NCBI RefSeq assembly: GCF_025420485.1
Contig: NZ_JAOEFD010000003.1
Span: 173,788-237,787, forward strand
Origin: Nesterenkonia marinintestina
GTDB taxonomy: Bacteria; Actinomycetota; Actinomycetes; Actinomycetales; Micrococcaceae
Reading direction: 5' to 3'
DNA length: 64,000 nucleotides
In this document: positions 8,005 through 17,268 of the stretch, in pieces
Layout: the number at the start of each line of letters is the position of its first letter
How positions within the stretch are numbered: the first letter of the stretch is position 1
Made by a program: the position numbers and the translations under genes
The notes under the pieces: generated by a model
The model's database searches: none
What the model was told of the DNA's origin: nothing
Seen by the model: only the letters and a program-made list of their open reading frames with translations

Positions 8005-9138
8005 ATGAGCAGCGAGACCGATCCCGCCGAGCGCGGAGCCGTCCTCCAGGCCCGGCGTCAGGCGCGCGCCCTCGACGACCCGGAGGCCGCACTCCCCCGA
8101 TTCCTCGACGAGGCCGAAGAGCGGCTGCGCATCGACTGGTCCCGCCCCAACGAGTTCCCCCGCGGCCAGCGGCAGGTCCAGATGATGATCACCGGGGCCC
8201 AGCGCAACCGCGCCCGGGCCCCCAAGCTCGCACCGGGACTGTGGGCCGTGCTCCGCGGAGGGTCGGTGATCGGCTCCTTCGACGCCCGGATGTCTTCGAT
8301 GCCCAGCGCGATGGGTGTCGGCGTCACACGCTCACGGCCGCTGACCCACGCCTACCTCACACACTCCGCAGTGCCGACCCCTCGGAGCCGAGGGTTCGAC
8401 GTCGAGGACGTCGACTCGGCGGCGAGCTTCGCGGTCGAGCTGGGTACGGTCGCCGTCAAGCCCGGGACGGGTCGAGGCGGGCGTGGCGTCTCATGGGGCG
8501 TCGGGCTCGACTCAGGCCGAGACGACTTCGACGCCGCATTCGCCTACGCGGCGTCGCGCATATGGAGGCGGCCGGCCTACTGCCCGCAGGTGGTCGTCCA
8601 GGAGCACCGGGAGGGACTGGACCTGCGTCTGCTCGTCGTCGCCGAGGAGGTCGTCGGGGCCGTGGCGCGGGTGCCGCTGCACGTCGTCGGCGACGGCACA
8701 TCCACCCTCGGGCGACTGGCGGAGCAGGCGGCCGCGCGTCGTCGCAGCAACCAGCTGCTGGCGCGGTTCCCCGTCGAGGTCGGAGCCGAGGAGCTGCGCA
8801 CGCTGGGCACCGACCCGGAGTCCGTGCCCGCACTCGGCCGACGAGAAGTGGTCTCGGCGATCGGCAACCCCTTCTCAGGAGGGATCTCCGTCGACGTCAC
8901 CGATCTGATCGCCGAGGATCTGAAGGCCCTGGCGGTGGACGCGGTCTGGTCGCTTCCGGACGTGAAGGTCGCCGGTGTGGACCTCATCGCCCCGTCGCCG
9001 GACTCGGCCGAGGGTGCTGTGGTCACCGAGTTCCGCGAGGACCCCGTCCTGGGGCTCCACGGGTTCCCGCTCTACGGGCGTTCGCGGTCGACGGCGACGC
9101 CGCTGATCGAGGCGATGATCACGCGGGCCCGAGACTGA
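8005..9138 (+). CDS. ATP-grasp domain protein (cyanophycin-synthetase-like fold)
   Basis: This 377-residue protein has an ATP-grasp ligase layout. The nucleotide-binding lysine and glycine-rich loop are in VAVKPGTGRGGRGVSWGV, and a central block reads DLRLLVVAEEVVGAVARVPLHVVGDG followed by TLGRLAEQ, closely resembling cyanophycin synthetase and GshF-type ligases. The C-terminal GVDLIAP...TEFREDPVLGLHGFP aligns with their EVNANPGLxMHxFP, but the metal-binding Asn appears replaced by Arg. ATP-grasp enzymes usually join a carboxylate to an amine; the substrate here is unknown. Its position between wecB and an ABC exporter suggests envelope polymer chemistry (inference). The start is ATG 8005 behind a short AGGA; upstream starts would read through the repeat. 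Confidence 0.72.
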   Translation: MSSETDPAERGAVLQARRQARALDDPEAALPRFLDEAEERLRIDWSRPNEFPRGQRQVQMMITGAQRNRARAPKLAPGLWAVLRGGSVIGSFDARMSSMPSAMGVGVTRSRPLTHAYLTHSAVPTPRSRGFDVEDVDSAASFAVELGTVAVKPGTGRGGRGVSWGVGLDSGRDDFDAAFAYAASRIWRRPAYCPQVVVQEHREGLDLRLLVVAEEVVGAVARVPLHVVGDGTSTLGRLAEQAAARRRSNQLLARFPVEVGAEELRTLGTDPESVPALGRREVVSAIGNPFSGGISVDVTDLIAEDLKALAVDAVWSLPDVKVAGVDLIAPSPDSAEGAVVTEFREDPVLGLHGFPLYGRSRSTATPLIEAMITRARD

Positions 9139-9182
9139 GCTCCGAACGGCCCGTGGTCCCCGGAGTGTGCGCCGCCCGCTGA

Positions 9183-9188
9183 TAGGCT
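9183..9188 (+). promoter_or_regulatory. -10 hexamer before the ABC exporter
   Basis: TAGGCT lies about 83 bases upstream of the permease start. It resembles other -10 elements in this window. No strong -35 accompanies it. Confidence 0.35.
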
Positions 9189-9271
9189 GAGCTTCGCACG
9201 GCGCCGGGCCGCGCCGAGTCGGACGGGCCGCGGCATCTGCGGCGACGCACGCGCGGAAGGATCACCGACAG

Positions 9272-10228
9272 ATGGCAGGACGGAAGCAGGCCCCAGCTCG
9301 GCACGACACCGACGCCGGAGCCTCCCCGGATCTGCGGCCAGCTCCCCGACGGGTCGACCTCCACGGCGACGGGCTGATCAGGGTCGGCGCACGCCCGAAC
9401 CTCTGGCAGTACCTGAAGCAGATCTGGGCGTTCCGACACTTCGTCATCTACGACTCCCACGCCCGTGTGGCGACCTCGAACACCTCAGACTCGTTGGGCC
9501 GTCTGTGGATGATCATGAATCCGGTGCTGTTGGGCTTCGCCTTCTTCCTGGTCTTCGGCCTGCTGCTCCAGACCTCACGCGGCATCAGCAACTTCATCGG
9601 ATACCTGATCATCGGCGTGTTCATGTTCCGGTTCGCCACCCAAGCGATCGGCAACGGTTCCCAGTCGATCACCAAGAACCAGAACGTCGTCCATGCCTTC
9701 AACTTCCCCAGGGCCTGCCTGCCCCTGGCGACCAATCTGCGAGAACTCTTCGCCCAGATCCCCACCCTGCTGGTGATGACCGTCCTCGTCTACACGCTCG
9801 GGGATCTGCCCCTGCCCGGTTCTGAGCCTGACCCCATCGATCTGTCCTGGCGGTGGCTGGCCATCTTCCCGGTCCTCGTCCTCATGGTGATGATGACCAC
9901 GGGGTTCAGCCTCCTGCTGGCTCGGGCCGTGGCGACCTTCGACGACGTCAAGCATCTGATCTCCTTCGGTACGCGCATCTGGATGTACGCCTCCTGCGTC
10001 TTCTTCTCCAGCGAGCGTTGGGAACGAATCGGCGGGGACACCGCGCTGCTCATCCTGCATCTGAATCCGATGTACTGCGTCCTCGACATCGTCCGTCAGG
10101 CCTGGCTCTACGACGCCTGGGCAGACCCCATGCGGTGGTATGTCCTCGGTGGTTGGGCGTTCGGGCTCTGCCTCATCGGCATGCTGGCCTTCTGGCAGGC
10201 CGAGGAGACCTACGGGAGGGAGCGATGA
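9272..10228 (+). CDS. ABC-2 type polysaccharide/teichoic acid exporter, permease
   Basis: The 318-residue membrane protein is the permease half of an ABC-2 exporter of the TagG/RfbD/Wzm type, which moves lipid-linked glycopolymers out across the cytoplasmic membrane. A hydrophilic N-terminus of about 60 residues leads to the typical FRHFVIYDSHARVATSNTSD and LGRLWMIMNPVLLGFAFFLVFGLLL, then about six hydrophobic segments and the late LNPMYCVLDIVRQAWL block. GAAGGA precedes the ATG. Its last codons overlap the ATPase gene by four bases (ATGA), so the two are translationally coupled. The wecB gene nearby makes a ManNAc precursor, in keeping with teichoic-acid-like cargo (inference). Confidence 0.85.
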   Translation: MAGRKQAPARHDTDAGASPDLRPAPRRVDLHGDGLIRVGARPNLWQYLKQIWAFRHFVIYDSHARVATSNTSDSLGRLWMIMNPVLLGFAFFLVFGLLLQTSRGISNFIGYLIIGVFMFRFATQAIGNGSQSITKNQNVVHAFNFPRACLPLATNLRELFAQIPTLLVMTVLVYTLGDLPLPGSEPDPIDLSWRWLAIFPVLVLMVMMTTGFSLLLARAVATFDDVKHLISFGTRIWMYASCVFFSSERWERIGGDTALLILHLNPMYCVLDIVRQAWLYDAWADPMRWYVLGGWAFGLCLIGMLAFWQAEETYGRER

Positions 10229-11130
10229 GTCTGGATGTCGGACAGGAGCAGACCGACTCGGCGGACACCGTCCCGGAGGACCTGGCCGTCGTGGTGGACG
10301 ACGCCTCGATGACCTACCGCATCCGCTCCTCGAGCGAACACCTGCGCGACGACGGCCGGTGGTCTCGGCGCTTCAAGCGGGTGACCGGATCGGGCTGGGC
10401 CAGGGTGCATGCACTGGACAGCCTGAGCTTCGTGGTACGTCGGGGCGAGTCCGTCGGGGTCATCGGGACCAATGGGTCGGGCAAGTCCACGCTGATGAAG
10501 CTGCTGACGGGAAAGCTCCGACCCACTACGGGTGAAGTCTTCGCCACCTCGACTCCGGTCATGCTCGGGGTCAACGCCGCCCTGGTCAAGGACCTCTCCG
10601 GGCAGGAGAACATCCGACTGGGCTGTCTGGCCATGGGCCTCACGCCGGCGGAGACTGCGCGGAAGTTCGAGATGATCGTCGAACTCTCCGGGCTGCGCGA
10701 CGCCCTGCACCTTCCCCTGAAGTCCTACTCCTCAGGCATGGCCTCACGTCTGCAGTTCGCGATCGCCACCGCGGTGGATCCGGACATCCTCATCATCGAC
10801 GAGGCGCTGAACACCGGAGACGCACAGTTCCGATCTCGGACAAAGAAGCGGCTGGACGAAGTCCGGGAGCAGGCCGGCTGCGTCTTCCTGGTCTCCCATT
10901 CGCTCGGCACCATCCAGCAGATGTGCACCCGGGTGCTGTGGATCGAGCAGGGGCGGCTGCTGGCCGACGGAGACCCGGAGTGGGTCACCGAACAGTACCA
11001 GGAGTACACCGAGCACAAGGCGTCGGGACGCCGCCGCAGCTCTGAGATCGCCTACCAGCGCACGCGGATGCACCTGGACTCAGTGTCGGTCAGCTGGGCC
11101 GACGGAACACGTCCGACCCGCGCGGGCTGA
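10225..11130 (+). CDS. ABC-2 type polysaccharide/teichoic acid exporter, ATPase
   Basis: This 301-residue ATP-binding subunit (TagH/Wzt type) drives export through the preceding permease. Walker A is GTNGSGKST and Walker B is ILIIDEAL; the signature is YSSGM rather than LSGGQ, the usual form in the polysaccharide-exporter branch, and the switch histidine is in VSHSLG. The N-terminal segment MTYRIRSSSEHL and the position of the nucleotide-binding domain fit TagH. There is no long C-terminal carbohydrate-binding domain, so it is of the short TagH/KpsT class. The start ATG overlaps the permease stop. The stop lies in a hairpin shared with convergent ndk. Confidence 0.88.
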   Translation: MSLDVGQEQTDSADTVPEDLAVVVDDASMTYRIRSSSEHLRDDGRWSRRFKRVTGSGWARVHALDSLSFVVRRGESVGVIGTNGSGKSTLMKLLTGKLRPTTGEVFATSTPVMLGVNAALVKDLSGQENIRLGCLAMGLTPAETARKFEMIVELSGLRDALHLPLKSYSSGMASRLQFAIATAVDPDILIIDEALNTGDAQFRSRTKKRLDEVREQAGCVFLVSHSLGTIQQMCTRVLWIEQGRLLADGDPEWVTEQYQEYTEHKASGRRRSSEIAYQRTRMHLDSVSVSWADGTRPTRAG

Positions 11131-11149
11131 GCCGGTGTCCGGCTCAGCC
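11125..11149. terminator. Bidirectional terminator between the ABC exporter and ndk
   Basis: A perfect 11-bp stem (11125-11135 with 11139-11149) with a three-base TGT loop contains the stop codons of both convergent genes: TGA at 11128-11130 and the ndk stop at 11144-11146. The intergenic space is only 13 bases, so this palindrome is the evident terminator for both sides. There is no T-run. Confidence 0.7.
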
Positions 11150-11557
11150 GAACCAGATGCCGATCTCCCGATCCGCCGACTCCGGAGAGTCCGAGCCGTG
11201 GACCAGGTTCTTCTGCACCTTCTCTCCCCAATCGCGTCCGAGGTCGCCGCGGATGGTCCCCGGGGCGGCGGTCGTCGGTTCGGTGGCCCCGGCGAGCGAG
11301 CGGAACCCCTCGATCACCCGATCGCCCTCCAGCACCGCGGCCACCGTCGGACCAGAGGTCATGAAGTCCAGCAGGGGCTGGTAGAACGGTTTGCCCTCAT
11401 GTTCGGCATAGTGTGCCGCCAGCTGCTCGGTCGTGGCCTGAAGCTGAGTCAGACGGGTGATGCGGTAACCCTTGGCCTCGGCGCGGCGCAGGATCTCACC
11501 GGTCAGTCCGCGCTCGACGCCGTCGGGCTTGATCAGGATGAGCGTCTGTTCGGTCAT
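11144..11557 (-). CDS. ndk: Nucleoside diphosphate kinase
   Basis: The 137-residue protein has the family length and motifs: N-terminal TLILIKPDGVERGLTGEI, AEHEGKPFY, and the active-site region with the catalytic histidine in LVHGSDSPESADREIGIWF. It transfers the gamma-phosphate between nucleoside triphosphates and diphosphates. The NxxH block reads KNLVHGSDS, so the Asn and His are intact. It is the last gene of the ileS-folC-DUF4233-ndk run; its ATG overlaps the preceding stop by four bases, with GAGGAGAGGAC upstream. Confidence 0.95.
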   Translation of the reverse strand: MTEQTLILIKPDGVERGLTGEILRRAEAKGYRITRLTQLQATTEQLAAHYAEHEGKPFYQPLLDFMTSGPTVAAVLEGDRVIEGFRSLAGATEPTTAAPGTIRGDLGRDWGEKVQKNLVHGSDSPESADREIGIWFG

Positions 11558-12072
11558 GGTGTCCTCTCCTCGGGGTCGTTCTCGGATGTCTCGGCTCCGT
11601 CGCTGCTGCGCGGGCCCTGCGTGCCGGGCTCCGGAGGCGACGACGCCTCCGCCTCGTGGGCCAGTCGCTGTTCGGCGAGGAAGCGTTCGTGCTTCTCGAC
11701 GTCGAGCTGCCGACCCTTCACCACGGCGAACCACCAGCAGCCCAGGAAGATCGCCCCGATCACGAACATCAGCGGTTCGAAGATTCCTCCGGCGATGATG
11801 ACGAACTGCAGCACCCAGCCCATGAGCCATCCCAGGCGGGTGCGCAGCAGCCCGCAGGTGACAACCAGCAGCGCGGCGACGCCCAGCGACCCTCCGAAGA
11901 GCCACCAGGCGAACCACTCGTGCTGATGCAGTCCCCACACCATGAGGGCGTAGAAGAACATCAGCAGGGCTTCGAGGCACAGCACCGTGGAGGCGAACAG
12001 GACCTTGACCGAGCGCGGCGGACGGACCTGGCCCGGGCGCCATGCGCGCTGGGCACGCGTCTGTCGTGCCAT
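11554..12072 (-). CDS. DUF4233 membrane protein
   Basis: This 172-residue protein has about four hydrophobic segments (SVKVLFASTVLCLEALLMFFYALMVW onward, through WLMGWVLQFVIIAGGIFEPLMFVIGAIFLGCWWFAVVKG) and a charged, acidic C-terminal tail. It matches the DUF4233 family, which in actinobacteria lies between folC and ndk, as Rv2446c does in Mycobacterium tuberculosis. Its function is unknown. The start is ATG 12072, one base after the folC stop; an upstream extension would lie inside folC. The end overlaps ndk by four bases, so it is translated as part of the operon. Confidence 0.85.
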   Translation of the reverse strand: MARQTRAQRAWRPGQVRPPRSVKVLFASTVLCLEALLMFFYALMVWGLHQHEWFAWWLFGGSLGVAALLVVTCGLLRTRLGWLMGWVLQFVIIAGGIFEPLMFVIGAIFLGCWWFAVVKGRQLDVEKHERFLAEQRLAHEAEASSPPEPGTQGPRSSDGAETSENDPEERTP

Positions 12073-12073
12073 C

Positions 12074-13531
12074 TCAGCCGACCCCCCTGCGCGGCCCGGA
12101 GGCATCGGCGTCTCCGGCGCCGAACTCACGGCCACCGTCCTCCTCGGCTCCGAGCAGCGTCCGCGCCTCACCGACCAGAGTGATGGACCCGGTGATCAGC
12201 ACGCCCCCGGCCAGGCCGACGTCGGCGTCGTCGGAGCGGCCGACCGCCCAGTCGATCGCCTCGTCCAGTCGTTCGGTGATGTGCAGGTCCTCCTCGCGGA
12301 ACCCGACGTCGAGGGCCAGTTCGGCCAGCTCACCCGGGGGGATCGCCCGGGGTGAGGTGGATCGGGTGAAGCAGACGTCCTCGACGAGGCCGTCGTACTC
12401 GCGATGCAGGGTGGTGAGGATCTCGCGGGCGTCCTTCTCCTGCAGGATCCCGACCACCAGGACCAGCGACGACAGGCCGAAGGACTCCTTCAGGGCCTGG
12501 GCGGAGGCCTCCGCACCGGCGGGGTTGTGGGCCGCGTCGACGATGATGCTCGGAGCGGTGCGCAGCACCTCGAGCCGTCCCGGCGACGTCATGTGCTCAC
12601 AGGCCAGCTGGAGGTTCTCCGGCGTGAGCTCCTGCTCTCCGCCGCCGATGAAGGCCTCCAGCGCGGCGACCGCCAATGCCAGGTTCTCCGCCTGGTGGGC
12701 GCCGTGCAGGGGCAGAAGGAGGTCCGGATACCGCCCGGCGATGCCCTGGACGGTGACCTGCTGGCCCCCGACGCCGGGGACCCTGGACTCGACGCCGAAC
12801 TCGACACCCTCGAACCGATAGGGCACCTGCGCCCGACGGGCCGCCTCCAGCAGCACATCGGCCGCCTCCGGCACCTGTGCGGCGGAGATCAGGAATCCGT
12901 CGGACTTGATGATCCCGGACTTCTCCTCAGCGATGTCCCTCTCGTCGTCGCCGAGCAGCTCCGTGTGGTCCAGAGAGATCGGAGTGACCACGGAGACAGA
13001 GCCGTCGGCCACGTTGGTCGCGTCCCAGACGCCTCCGAGTCCGACCTCGAGCACCATGACGTCCACCGGCTCGTCCGCGAACACGGCGAAGGCCAGCACG
13101 GTGAGCAGCTCGAAGTAGGTCAGGGGGCGCTCCCCCTGCTCCTCGAGCCGCTGGTCGATCAGCCCGAGGTGCGGGCGGATCTCGTCCCAGATGCGGACGA
13201 ACGTCTCATCGGCCACCGGGCGCCCGTCGATGCAGATGCGCTCCGTGACCGAGGACAGGTGGGGCGAGGTGTAGCGCCCGACCCGCAGGTCGTGGGCCAT
13301 GAGGCCGGCTTCGATCATCCGTGCGACCGAGGTCTTGCCGTTCGTGCCCGTCAGATGGATGACCGGTGCGGAACGCTGCGGCTCCCCCAGGATGTCCACA
13401 GCCATGCGGACCGGCTCCAGGCGCGGTCGCATGTCGTTCTCCGGGGCGCGGGAGAGCAGTTCGGCGTACACGCTCTGCACGGAGAACCGGTCGATCCCCT
13501 CGTCGGCGTCTCGGTGGTCCGGGTCGCTCAT
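12074..13531 (-). CDS. folC: Folylpolyglutamate synthase / dihydrofolate synthase
   Basis: The 485-residue Mur-ligase-family enzyme adds glutamate to dihydropteroate and tetrahydrofolates. It shows the P-loop [14 protein letters not shown], the [12 protein letters not shown] block, the [15 protein letters not shown] block and [22 protein letters not shown], all diagnostic of FolC. The catalytic ATP-binding and Mg sites look intact. It is longer than E. coli FolC by about 60 residues, mainly in the charged N-terminus and the C-terminal tail, as is common in actinobacteria. Its ATG overlaps the ileS stop (ATGA), so it is coupled to ileS and comes under the T-box if transcription starts there. 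Confidence 0.93.
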   Translation of the reverse strand: MSDPDHRDADEGIDRFSVQSVYAELLSRAPENDMRPRLEPVRMAVDILGEPQRSAPVIHLTGTNGKTSVARMIEAGLMAHDLRVGRYTSPHLSSVTERICIDGRPVADETFVRIWDEIRPHLGLIDQRLEEQGERPLTYFELLTVLAFAVFADEPVDVMVLEVGLGGVWDATNVADGSVSVVTPISLDHTELLGDDERDIAEEKSGIIKSDGFLISAAQVPEAADVLLEAARRAQVPYRFEGVEFGVESRVPGVGGQQVTVQGIAGRYPDLLLPLHGAHQAENLALAVAALEAFIGGGEQELTPENLQLACEHMTSPGRLEVLRTAPSIIVDAAHNPAGAEASAQALKESFGLSSLVLVVGILQEKDAREILTTLHREYDGLVEDVCFTRSTSPRAIPPGELAELALDVGFREEDLHITERLDEAIDWAVGRSDDADVGLAGGVLITGSITLVGEARTLLGAEEDGGREFGAGDADASGPRRGVG

Positions 13532-16500
13532 CGAGCTCCTTCCTCGGCGCCGCCGCCGACCGTCGCACTTTCGGCCACGGCCACCTCGACGTGCGGTCGC
13601 GCCTCCTCAGCGGCGACCAGCCGCAGCTGGACGCTGAGGGTCTCGGTGCCGATCAGCTCGCGGTGAGCCTCCAGGGCGTCGATCGTCGCGGCGTCGGCGG
13701 TGACGGTGGTCGTGATGCGGTCCGAGACCCGGAGGTCGGCGTCCTTGCGTGCCTGCTGCACGGCACGGACCATGTCTCGGGCCGTGCCCTCGGCGAGCAG
13801 CTCGTCGGTCAGCGCGGTGTCCAGCACGAGGAACCCGCCGTCGTCGAGGACCGTGACAGCCTTGTCGCCCAGCTCCTCGGAGACGGTGGTCGCCAGGGTG
13901 AACTCGCCCTCCCGGAGCTGGAGGCCGCCGGCGACGACGACGCCGTCGGTGACGGACCAGTCTCCGGACTTCGCCGCGCGGATCGCCGTCTGGACCTCGC
14001 GGCCCAGGCGAGGCCCGGCGGCGCGGGCGTTGACCACCAGCTGCCGGCCGATGCCCCACTGCTCGGCCGAGACCTCCGCGGCGTCGAGCAGCTCCACCTC
14101 CCTGATGTTCAGCTCGTCGGCGATGATCTGCTGGTGGGTGCCCCTCAGGGCCTCCGCCCGGTCGACCACCACGGTCAGCGTCGACAGGGGCTGGCGCACC
14201 CGCAGCTTCGCCGATTTGCGCAGCGAAGAACCGGCGGAGCACACCGCACGGGTGATCTCCATCAGCTCGACGCCGCGGTCGTCGGCCAGATAGTCCTCGG
14301 CGTCCGGCCAGTCGGCCAGGTGCACCGACCGCCCTCCGGTCAGGCCCCGCCAGATCTCCTCGCTCATCAGCGGCAGCAGCGGTGCGGCCACCCGGGTGAA
14401 CGTCTCCAGCGCGGTGTAGAGGACGTCGTAGGCGGCGAAGTCCTCGTCGAAGAACCGCTGCCGGGACCGGCGGATGTACCAGTTCGTCAGGGTCTCGGAG
14501 TACCGGCGCAGCGCCTCGCAGGCCCCGGAGACGTCGTAGGCGTCCAGCGCCGCGGTCGCCTCGCGGACCAGGTCCCCGGTGGCTGCGAGGATGTAGCCGT
14601 CCAGGGGGGAGAACTCCTCACGGCGGGCCGCGAAGTCCTCGGCGGTCACACGCCGCGCCGCATAGCCGGCGCCGCCGTCGGCGGTGTTGGCGTACAGGGC
14701 GAAGAAGTGCCAGGCGTTCCACAGCGGAAGCAGCACCTGGCGCACACCCTCACGGATCCCCTCCTCGGTGACGATGAGGTTGCCCCCGCGCAGGATCGGG
14801 CTGGCCATCAGGAACCAGCGCATCGCATCAGAGCCGTCGCGGTCGAACACCTCCGAGACGTCCGGGTAGTTCTGCAGGGACTTCGACATCTTCTGTCCGT
14901 CCGAGCCCAGCACGATGCCGTGGCTGATCACATTGGTGAACGCCGGGCGGTCGAACAGCGCCGTGGCCAGGATGTGCATGGTGTAGAACCAGCCGCGGGT
15001 CTGACCGATGTACTCCACGATGAAGTCGGCGGGGTGGTGCCCCTCGAACCAGTCGGCGTTCTCGAAGGGGTAGTGCACCTGGGCGAACTGCATCGATCCG
15101 GAGTCGAACCAGACGTCGAGGACGTCGGAGACCCGGACCATCTGTGACCGCCCGGTCGGGTCGTCGGGGTTCGGCCGTGTCATCCGGTCGATCCACGGGC
15201 GGTGCAGGTCAGGCTCCCCCTCGGCGTTGCGCGGGACGTCGCCGAAGGCCTCCCGCAGCTCGGCCAGCGAGCCGTACACCTCGGTGCGCGGGTGGGCGGG
15301 GTCGTCGGAGACCCACACCGGGATGGGGCTGCCCCAGTACCTGTTGCGGGAGATCGACCAGTCGCGGGCGTTGGAGAGCCACTTGCCGAACTGCCCGTGC
15401 TTGACGTTGTGCGGGATCCAGTTGATCTGCTCGTTGAGCTCGACCATACGGTCCTTGAACTGCGTGACCGCCACGTACCAGGAGGTCACCGCCTTGTAGA
15501 TCAGGGGGGTGCGGCAGCGCCAGCAGTGCGGGTAGGAGTGCACGTAGGACTGCTCGCGGACCAGCCGCTCCTGGGCCTTCAGCGCGTTGATGATCGCGCG
15601 GTTGGCCTCGAAGACCTGCACGCCGGCGATGTCGGCCAGCGGAGCGTCCCCCGCCGGCGTCGGCTCGGCGAACTGCGGGAGGAACCTCGCCCCCTCGTCC
15701 ACGGAGAGGATGACGGGGATCCCGTTCTCCTCGGACGACCTCTGGTCCTCCTCACCGTAGGCGGAGGCCTGGTGGACGAGCCCTGTGCCGTCGGTCGTGG
15801 TGACGTAGTCCTCCACCAGCACCCGGAACGCGTTCTCGGTGCCCCACGCCTCGGTGTCGGTGTAGTAGTCCCACAGCGGACGATAGCGGACACCGGCCAG
15901 GTGCGGTCCCGGCACCCGGGCGACGACGGCCTGCTCGGCGGCCTGAGCCGCGCTGACGCCGTCGTCGTCGACGAAGCCCAGATCTGAGGCATAGGCGGAC
16001 AGGAGGTCCGAGGCGATCACGTGACGTCCCGGGACGGCGGCGCCCTCAGGGGCCCGGACGAGGACGTACTCGACCTCGGGACCCACGGCGATGGAGAAGT
16101 TCGTCGGCAGGGTCCAGGGGGTGGTGGTCCAGGCCAGCAGCTGGGCTCCGAGGAAGAGGTCCGCGACGTCGGTCGGCAGGTCGCCGGTCTCCGTGACCTC
16201 GAAGGCCACGGTGACCGAGGGGTCCTGTCGGTCCTTGTAGACCTCGTCGTCCATGCGCAGCTCGTGGTTGGACAGCGGTGTCTCGTCGCGCCAGCAGTAC
16301 GGCAGCACGCGGAAGCCCTGGTAGGTCAGGCCCTTCTCGTGGAGCTGCTTGAACGCCCAGATCACCGATTCCATGTACTCGACGTTGAGCGTGCGGTAGT
16401 CGTTCTCGAAGTCGACCCACCGGGCCTGCCGGGTGACATAGTCCTCCCATTCGGCGGTGTACTTCAGCACCGACGCGCGGCAGGCGTCGTTGAACCGGTC

Positions 16501-16908
16501 GATGCCCATGGCCTCGATCTCGGCCTTGTCCGTCATGCCGAGCTGCTTCATCGCCTCCAGCTCGGCGGGCAGACCGTGGGTGTCCCACCCGAAGCGACGC
16601 TCGACGCGGTGTCCGCGCTGGGTCTGGTACCGCGCGATCAGGTCTTTGACGTAGCCGGTGAGCAGGTGCCCGTAGTGGGGCAGCCCGTTGGCGAAGGGCG
16701 GACCGTCGTAGAAGACGAACTCGTCCTGCGTGCCGTCCTCCCCCTGCGGCGGCCGATTCTCCACGGAGGCCTCGAAGGTGCCGTCGGCGGCCCAGGTGCT
16801 CAGCACCCGCTCCTCGATCTCCGGGAAGCGGGGGGCGGCCGGCACACGGCCGACGTGGTCGCCCGAGGAGGCGCGCGGGTAGACGGGCTGGAGGTTCTGC
16901 TCAGTCAT
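13528..16908 (-). CDS. ileS: Isoleucyl-tRNA synthetase (type 2, eukaryote-like)
   Basis: This 1126-residue class I synthetase charges tRNA-Ile. The HIGH-type motif reads [11 protein letters not shown] and the KMSKS motif [14 protein letters not shown]. The HYGH form, the [16 protein letters not shown] context and the [13 protein letters not shown] block identify the type 2 IleRS clade that includes eukaryotic and many actinobacterial enzymes. That clade is known for intrinsic tolerance to mupirocin. The CP1 editing domain and a long C-terminal region follow. The start is ATG 16908, downstream of a T-box leader; an upstream extension would run into the T-box. Its stop overlaps folC. Confidence 0.95.
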   Translation of the reverse strand: MTEQNLQPVYPRASSGDHVGRVPAAPRFPEIEERVLSTWAADGTFEASVENRPPQGEDGTQDEFVFYDGPPFANGLPHYGHLLTGYVKDLIARYQTQRGHRVERRFGWDTHGLPAELEAMKQLGMTDKAEIEAMGIDRFNDACRASVLKYTAEWEDYVTRQARWVDFENDYRTLNVEYMESVIWAFKQLHEKGLTYQGFRVLPYCWRDETPLSNHELRMDDEVYKDRQDPSVTVAFEVTETGDLPTDVADLFLGAQLLAWTTTPWTLPTNFSIAVGPEVEYVLVRAPEGAAVPGRHVIASDLLSAYASDLGFVDDDGVSAAQAAEQAVVARVPGPHLAGVRYRPLWDYYTDTEAWGTENAFRVLVEDYVTTTDGTGLVHQASAYGEEDQRSSEENGIPVILSVDEGARFLPQFAEPTPAGDAPLADIAGVQVFEANRAIINALKAQERLVREQSYVHSYPHCWRCRTPLIYKAVTSWYVAVTQFKDRMVELNEQINWIPHNVKHGQFGKWLSNARDWSISRNRYWGSPIPVWVSDDPAHPRTEVYGSLAELREAFGDVPRNAEGEPDLHRPWIDRMTRPNPDDPTGRSQMVRVSDVLDVWFDSGSMQFAQVHYPFENADWFEGHHPADFIVEYIGQTRGWFYTMHILATALFDRPAFTNVISHGIVLGSDGQKMSKSLQNYPDVSEVFDRDGSDAMRWFLMASPILRGGNLIVTEEGIREGVRQVLLPLWNAWHFFALYANTADGGAGYAARRVTAEDFAARREEFSPLDGYILAATGDLVREATAALDAYDVSGACEALRRYSETLTNWYIRRSRQRFFDEDFAAYDVLYTALETFTRVAAPLLPLMSEEIWRGLTGGRSVHLADWPDAEDYLADDRGVELMEITRAVCSAGSSLRKSAKLRVRQPLSTLTVVVDRAEALRGTHQQIIADELNIREVELLDAAEVSAEQWGIGRQLVVNARAAGPRLGREVQTAIRAAKSGDWSVTDGVVVAGGLQLREGEFTLATTVSEELGDKAVTVLDDGGFLVLDTALTDELLAEGTARDMVRAVQQARKDADLRVSDRITTTVTADAATIDALEAHRELIGTETLSVQLRLVAAEEARPHVEVAVAESATVGGGAEEGAR

Positions 16909-16911
16909 GGG

Positions 16912-17163
16912 GTCGTCCTGGATGGTCACGAACGGGTGGGCCGGGGGTGGCACAAAGGCGTGTGCCGCGCAAGGACGCTGCGAACGCCTCGACCGTGCGA
17001 GGTTCCGCCGCGCGGTACCACCTTGCTTGCCCGGGCGCACCCGGACCGCTCCATGACTGCTGTGACGGGCTTACCCGTCCGGTTCTACTGGGATCCCCAT
17101 GCCGCAGGAGCTGCGGATCCGTTCTTCCGGAGGCTCACCGGTGATGGCCGGGTCGACGCCTGT
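16912..17163 (-). ncRNA. T-box leader of ileS (ultrashort stem I, translational type)
   Basis: The conserved T-box AAGGTGGTACCGCG lies at 17011-17024 (minus strand). About 120 bases upstream in the transcript, a stem I-like region contains GGCCATCACCGG, with the ATC isoleucine specifier candidate at 17143-17145, followed by GAGCCTCCGGAAGAACGG, as in known actinobacterial ileS T-boxes. Downstream, CGTCCT (16972-16977) is complementary to AGGACG (16914-16919) just before the start codon, so the element probably hides the ribosome binding site unless uncharged tRNA-Ile binds. There is no terminator T-run. T-box families and translational control of ileS in actinobacteria are established; the pairing here is my reading. 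Confidence 0.93.
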
Positions 17164-17169
17164 GCGCCC

Positions 17170-17198
17170 AGTGTACGTGAGGAAGGGTCCGGTTCTCG
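17170..17198 (-). promoter_or_regulatory. Promoter of the ileS T-box transcript
   Basis: A -10 hexamer TACACT is at 17170-17175, and TCGAGA, matching four of six -35 bases, is 18 bases further upstream at 17194-17199. Transcription would start near 17163, just before stem I of the T-box. This gives ileS its own promoter separate from valS. Confidence 0.5.
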
Positions 17199-17240
17199 AC
17201 GTGGGAGAACGCCGCACGAGAGCTCCGCCGCGACGAGCCG

Positions 17241-17268
17241 CCCGAGGGAGCAGTCAGCCCTCCTCGGG
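17241..17268 (-). terminator. Hairpin at the valS stop
   Basis: CCCGAGGGAG (17241-17250) and CTCCTCGGG (17260-17268) can pair over nine bases with one bulge, flanking the valS stop codon. It would separate valS from the T-box-controlled ileS unit. No T-run follows. Confidence 0.4.
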
